Source: Saprospiraceae bacterium
GTDB lineage: Bacteria > Bacteroidota > Bacteroidia > Chitinophagales > Saprospiraceae
Direction: 5' to 3'
Assembly (NCBI GenBank): GCA_020436935.1
Contig: JAGQWX010000054.1
Location: forward strand, 1 to 34,432
Length of the DNA stretch: 34,432 nt
Shown here piece after piece: positions 33,831 through 34,432 of the stretch. The stretch's first letter is position 1. The number at the start of each line of letters is the position of its first letter. Below the pieces are notes generated by a model. It worked only from the letters and a program-made list of their open reading frames with translations, made no database searches and had not been told where the DNA came from. The position numbers and the translations under genes were made by a program.

Positions 33831-34432
33831 TTACGCTTTTTTAGGTTTTGGACCTGGTTTAGCTTTTACAGTTGAACTTGCCTTTGCCGGACGACCCGCT
33901 TTGCCTTTTGGCTTCGCTTCTGCTGCAGGTGTTTCAACTGCCGGTGCCTCTGCAACTGCTTTAGGTTTACGACCTGGCCTTCCTTTTGGGACTACCGGAG
34001 TTGTACTTGCTTTCGCCGGACGACCCGCTCTGCCTTTTGGCTTCGCTTCTGCTGCAGGTGTTTCAACTGCTGGTGCTTCTGCGACTGCTTTTGGCTTACG
34101 GCCTGGTCTGCCTTTTGGTGCGGCTGGAGTCGTACTTACTTTTGCCGGACGACCACGTCTGCCTGCCGGTTTTGCTTCTGTTGCAGGTGTTTCAACTGCG
34201 GGAGCTTCTGTGACTGCTTTTGGCTTGCGACCTGGTTTGCCCTTTGGAGCTGCCGGTGTGGTACTTGCTTTCGCCGGACGACCACGTCTGCCTGCGGGCT
34301 TTGCTTCTACTGCAGGTGTTTCAGCTGCAGGAGCTTCTGTGATTGCTTTTGGCTTGCGGCCTGGTTTACCCTTTGGAGCTGCTGGTGTGGTACTTGCTTT
34401 TGCCGGACGACCACGTCTGCCTGCGGGTTTTG
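33831..34432 (-). CDS. AT-hook / histone H1-like repeat protein, C-terminal part (runs off window)
   Basis: An open frame reads leftward from the window edge to a TAA at 33831-33833, giving 200 codons without the N-terminus. The protein is almost only Lys, Ala, Pro, Gly, Arg, Thr, Val and Glu. It consists of 43-residue repeats, each with two AT-hook-like cores: one of the type PKGRPGRKPK and one of the type GRRGRPAK or KGRAGRPAK. An acidic-flanked linker AVETPAAEAKP lies between them. The end is KAKPGPKPKKA. AT-hooks bind the minor groove of AT-rich DNA, so it is probably a nucleoid protein similar to bacterial H1-like proteins. A fusion to another domain further upstream cannot be excluded. 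Confidence 0.78.
   Translation of the reverse strand, partial: KPAGRRGRPAKASTTPAAPKGKPGRKPKAITEAPAAETPAVEAKPAGRRGRPAKASTTPAAPKGKPGRKPKAVTEAPAVETPATEAKPAGRRGRPAKVSTTPAAPKGRPGRKPKAVAEAPAVETPAAEAKPKGRAGRPAKASTTPVVPKGRPGRKPKAVAEAPAVETPAAEAKPKGKAGRPAKASSTVKAKPGPKPKKA
33959..34432 (-). repeat. 129-bp coding tandem repeat in the AT-hook gene
   Basis: Matching points lie at 33959, 34088, 34217 and 34346, exactly 129 bp (43 codons) apart, with high identity between copies. At least three full units and part of a fourth are in the window, after a more diverged C-terminal copy. The period keeps the frame, so the copy number can change without breaking the protein. Confidence 0.92.

Noticed and set aside
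33986-34213. A plus-strand open frame coding a leucine-rich 75-residue peptide
   Set aside because: It is the antisense image of the AT-hook repeats; its leucine runs come from the repeated Lys/Ala/Pro codons on the other strand.

Overview
The window looks like chromosome of a Bacteroidota bacterium, probably from the Saprospiria/Saprospiraceae side (the phylum is well supported, the family is a guess). Support for the phylum: promoters of the TTG-N17..20-TAnnTTTG type, start codons without Shine-Dalgarno sequences, a TonB-dependent receptor paired with a small lipoprotein, the rpmB-rpmG-DUF4295 ribosomal trio, RNase Y next to zapA, and many lipoprotein-type glycosidases. Most of the window is ordinary housekeeping and catabolic sequence. 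The unusual parts are the left edge, several regulatory intergenic regions, a repeat array near 32 kb and a low-complexity gene at the right edge.

Left edge (1-2.9 kb): the N-terminal part of a tyrosine recombinase runs off the window. It abuts a membrane fatty-acid hydroxylase gene cut off just after its first histidine box, which suggests a mobile-element insertion. An AraC-type regulator and a TraB/GumN lipoprotein follow. 2.9-5.3 kb: a leftward zapB-like/zapA/rny operon with a promoter almost touching its start codon and a terminator after rny. 5.6-10.7 kb: rightward housekeeping genes, namely the tail-specific protease prc, tRNA-Arg(ACG), rpmB, rpmG, DUF4295 (bL38), ftsY and a bestrophin-like channel.

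10.7-17.1 kb: a DUF1080 lipoprotein, then a TonB receptor and lipoprotein unit controlled by a 41-bp perfect palindrome overlapping the promoter (a likely metal-uptake locus). Next come an AhpD-like protein, an Rpn-family nuclease with an in-frame 12-bp repeat, and a DUF2071 protein. 17.2-25.4 kb: a GH3 beta-glucosidase (bglX) behind a leader carrying its own promoter and an intrinsic terminator (candidate attenuator), then an M28 peptidase overlapping hpt, a DUF368 (PopT-type) transporter, an enoyl-CoA hydratase and a GH32 fructan hydrolase.

25.4-31.8 kb: a two-subunit molybdenum hydroxylase (leftward) divergent from a Rieske oxygenase, then a leftward TRAP permease pair (dctQ-dctM) with a HEAT-like protein and no substrate-binding protein. 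31.8-32.6 kb: a higher-order repeat array of 112-bp and 100-124-bp units. Its distal 24-bp units reach into the 3' end of hemH and encode the enzyme's last residues. hemH has an internal cysteine cluster. The window ends inside a gene for a lysine/proline/alanine-rich AT-hook protein made of 43-residue tandem repeats.

I saw no obvious multi-gene defence or biosynthetic system. The best candidates for undescribed biology are the bglX leader, the palindrome-controlled receptor unit, the A-A-B-B repeat array and the AT-hook repeat protein.
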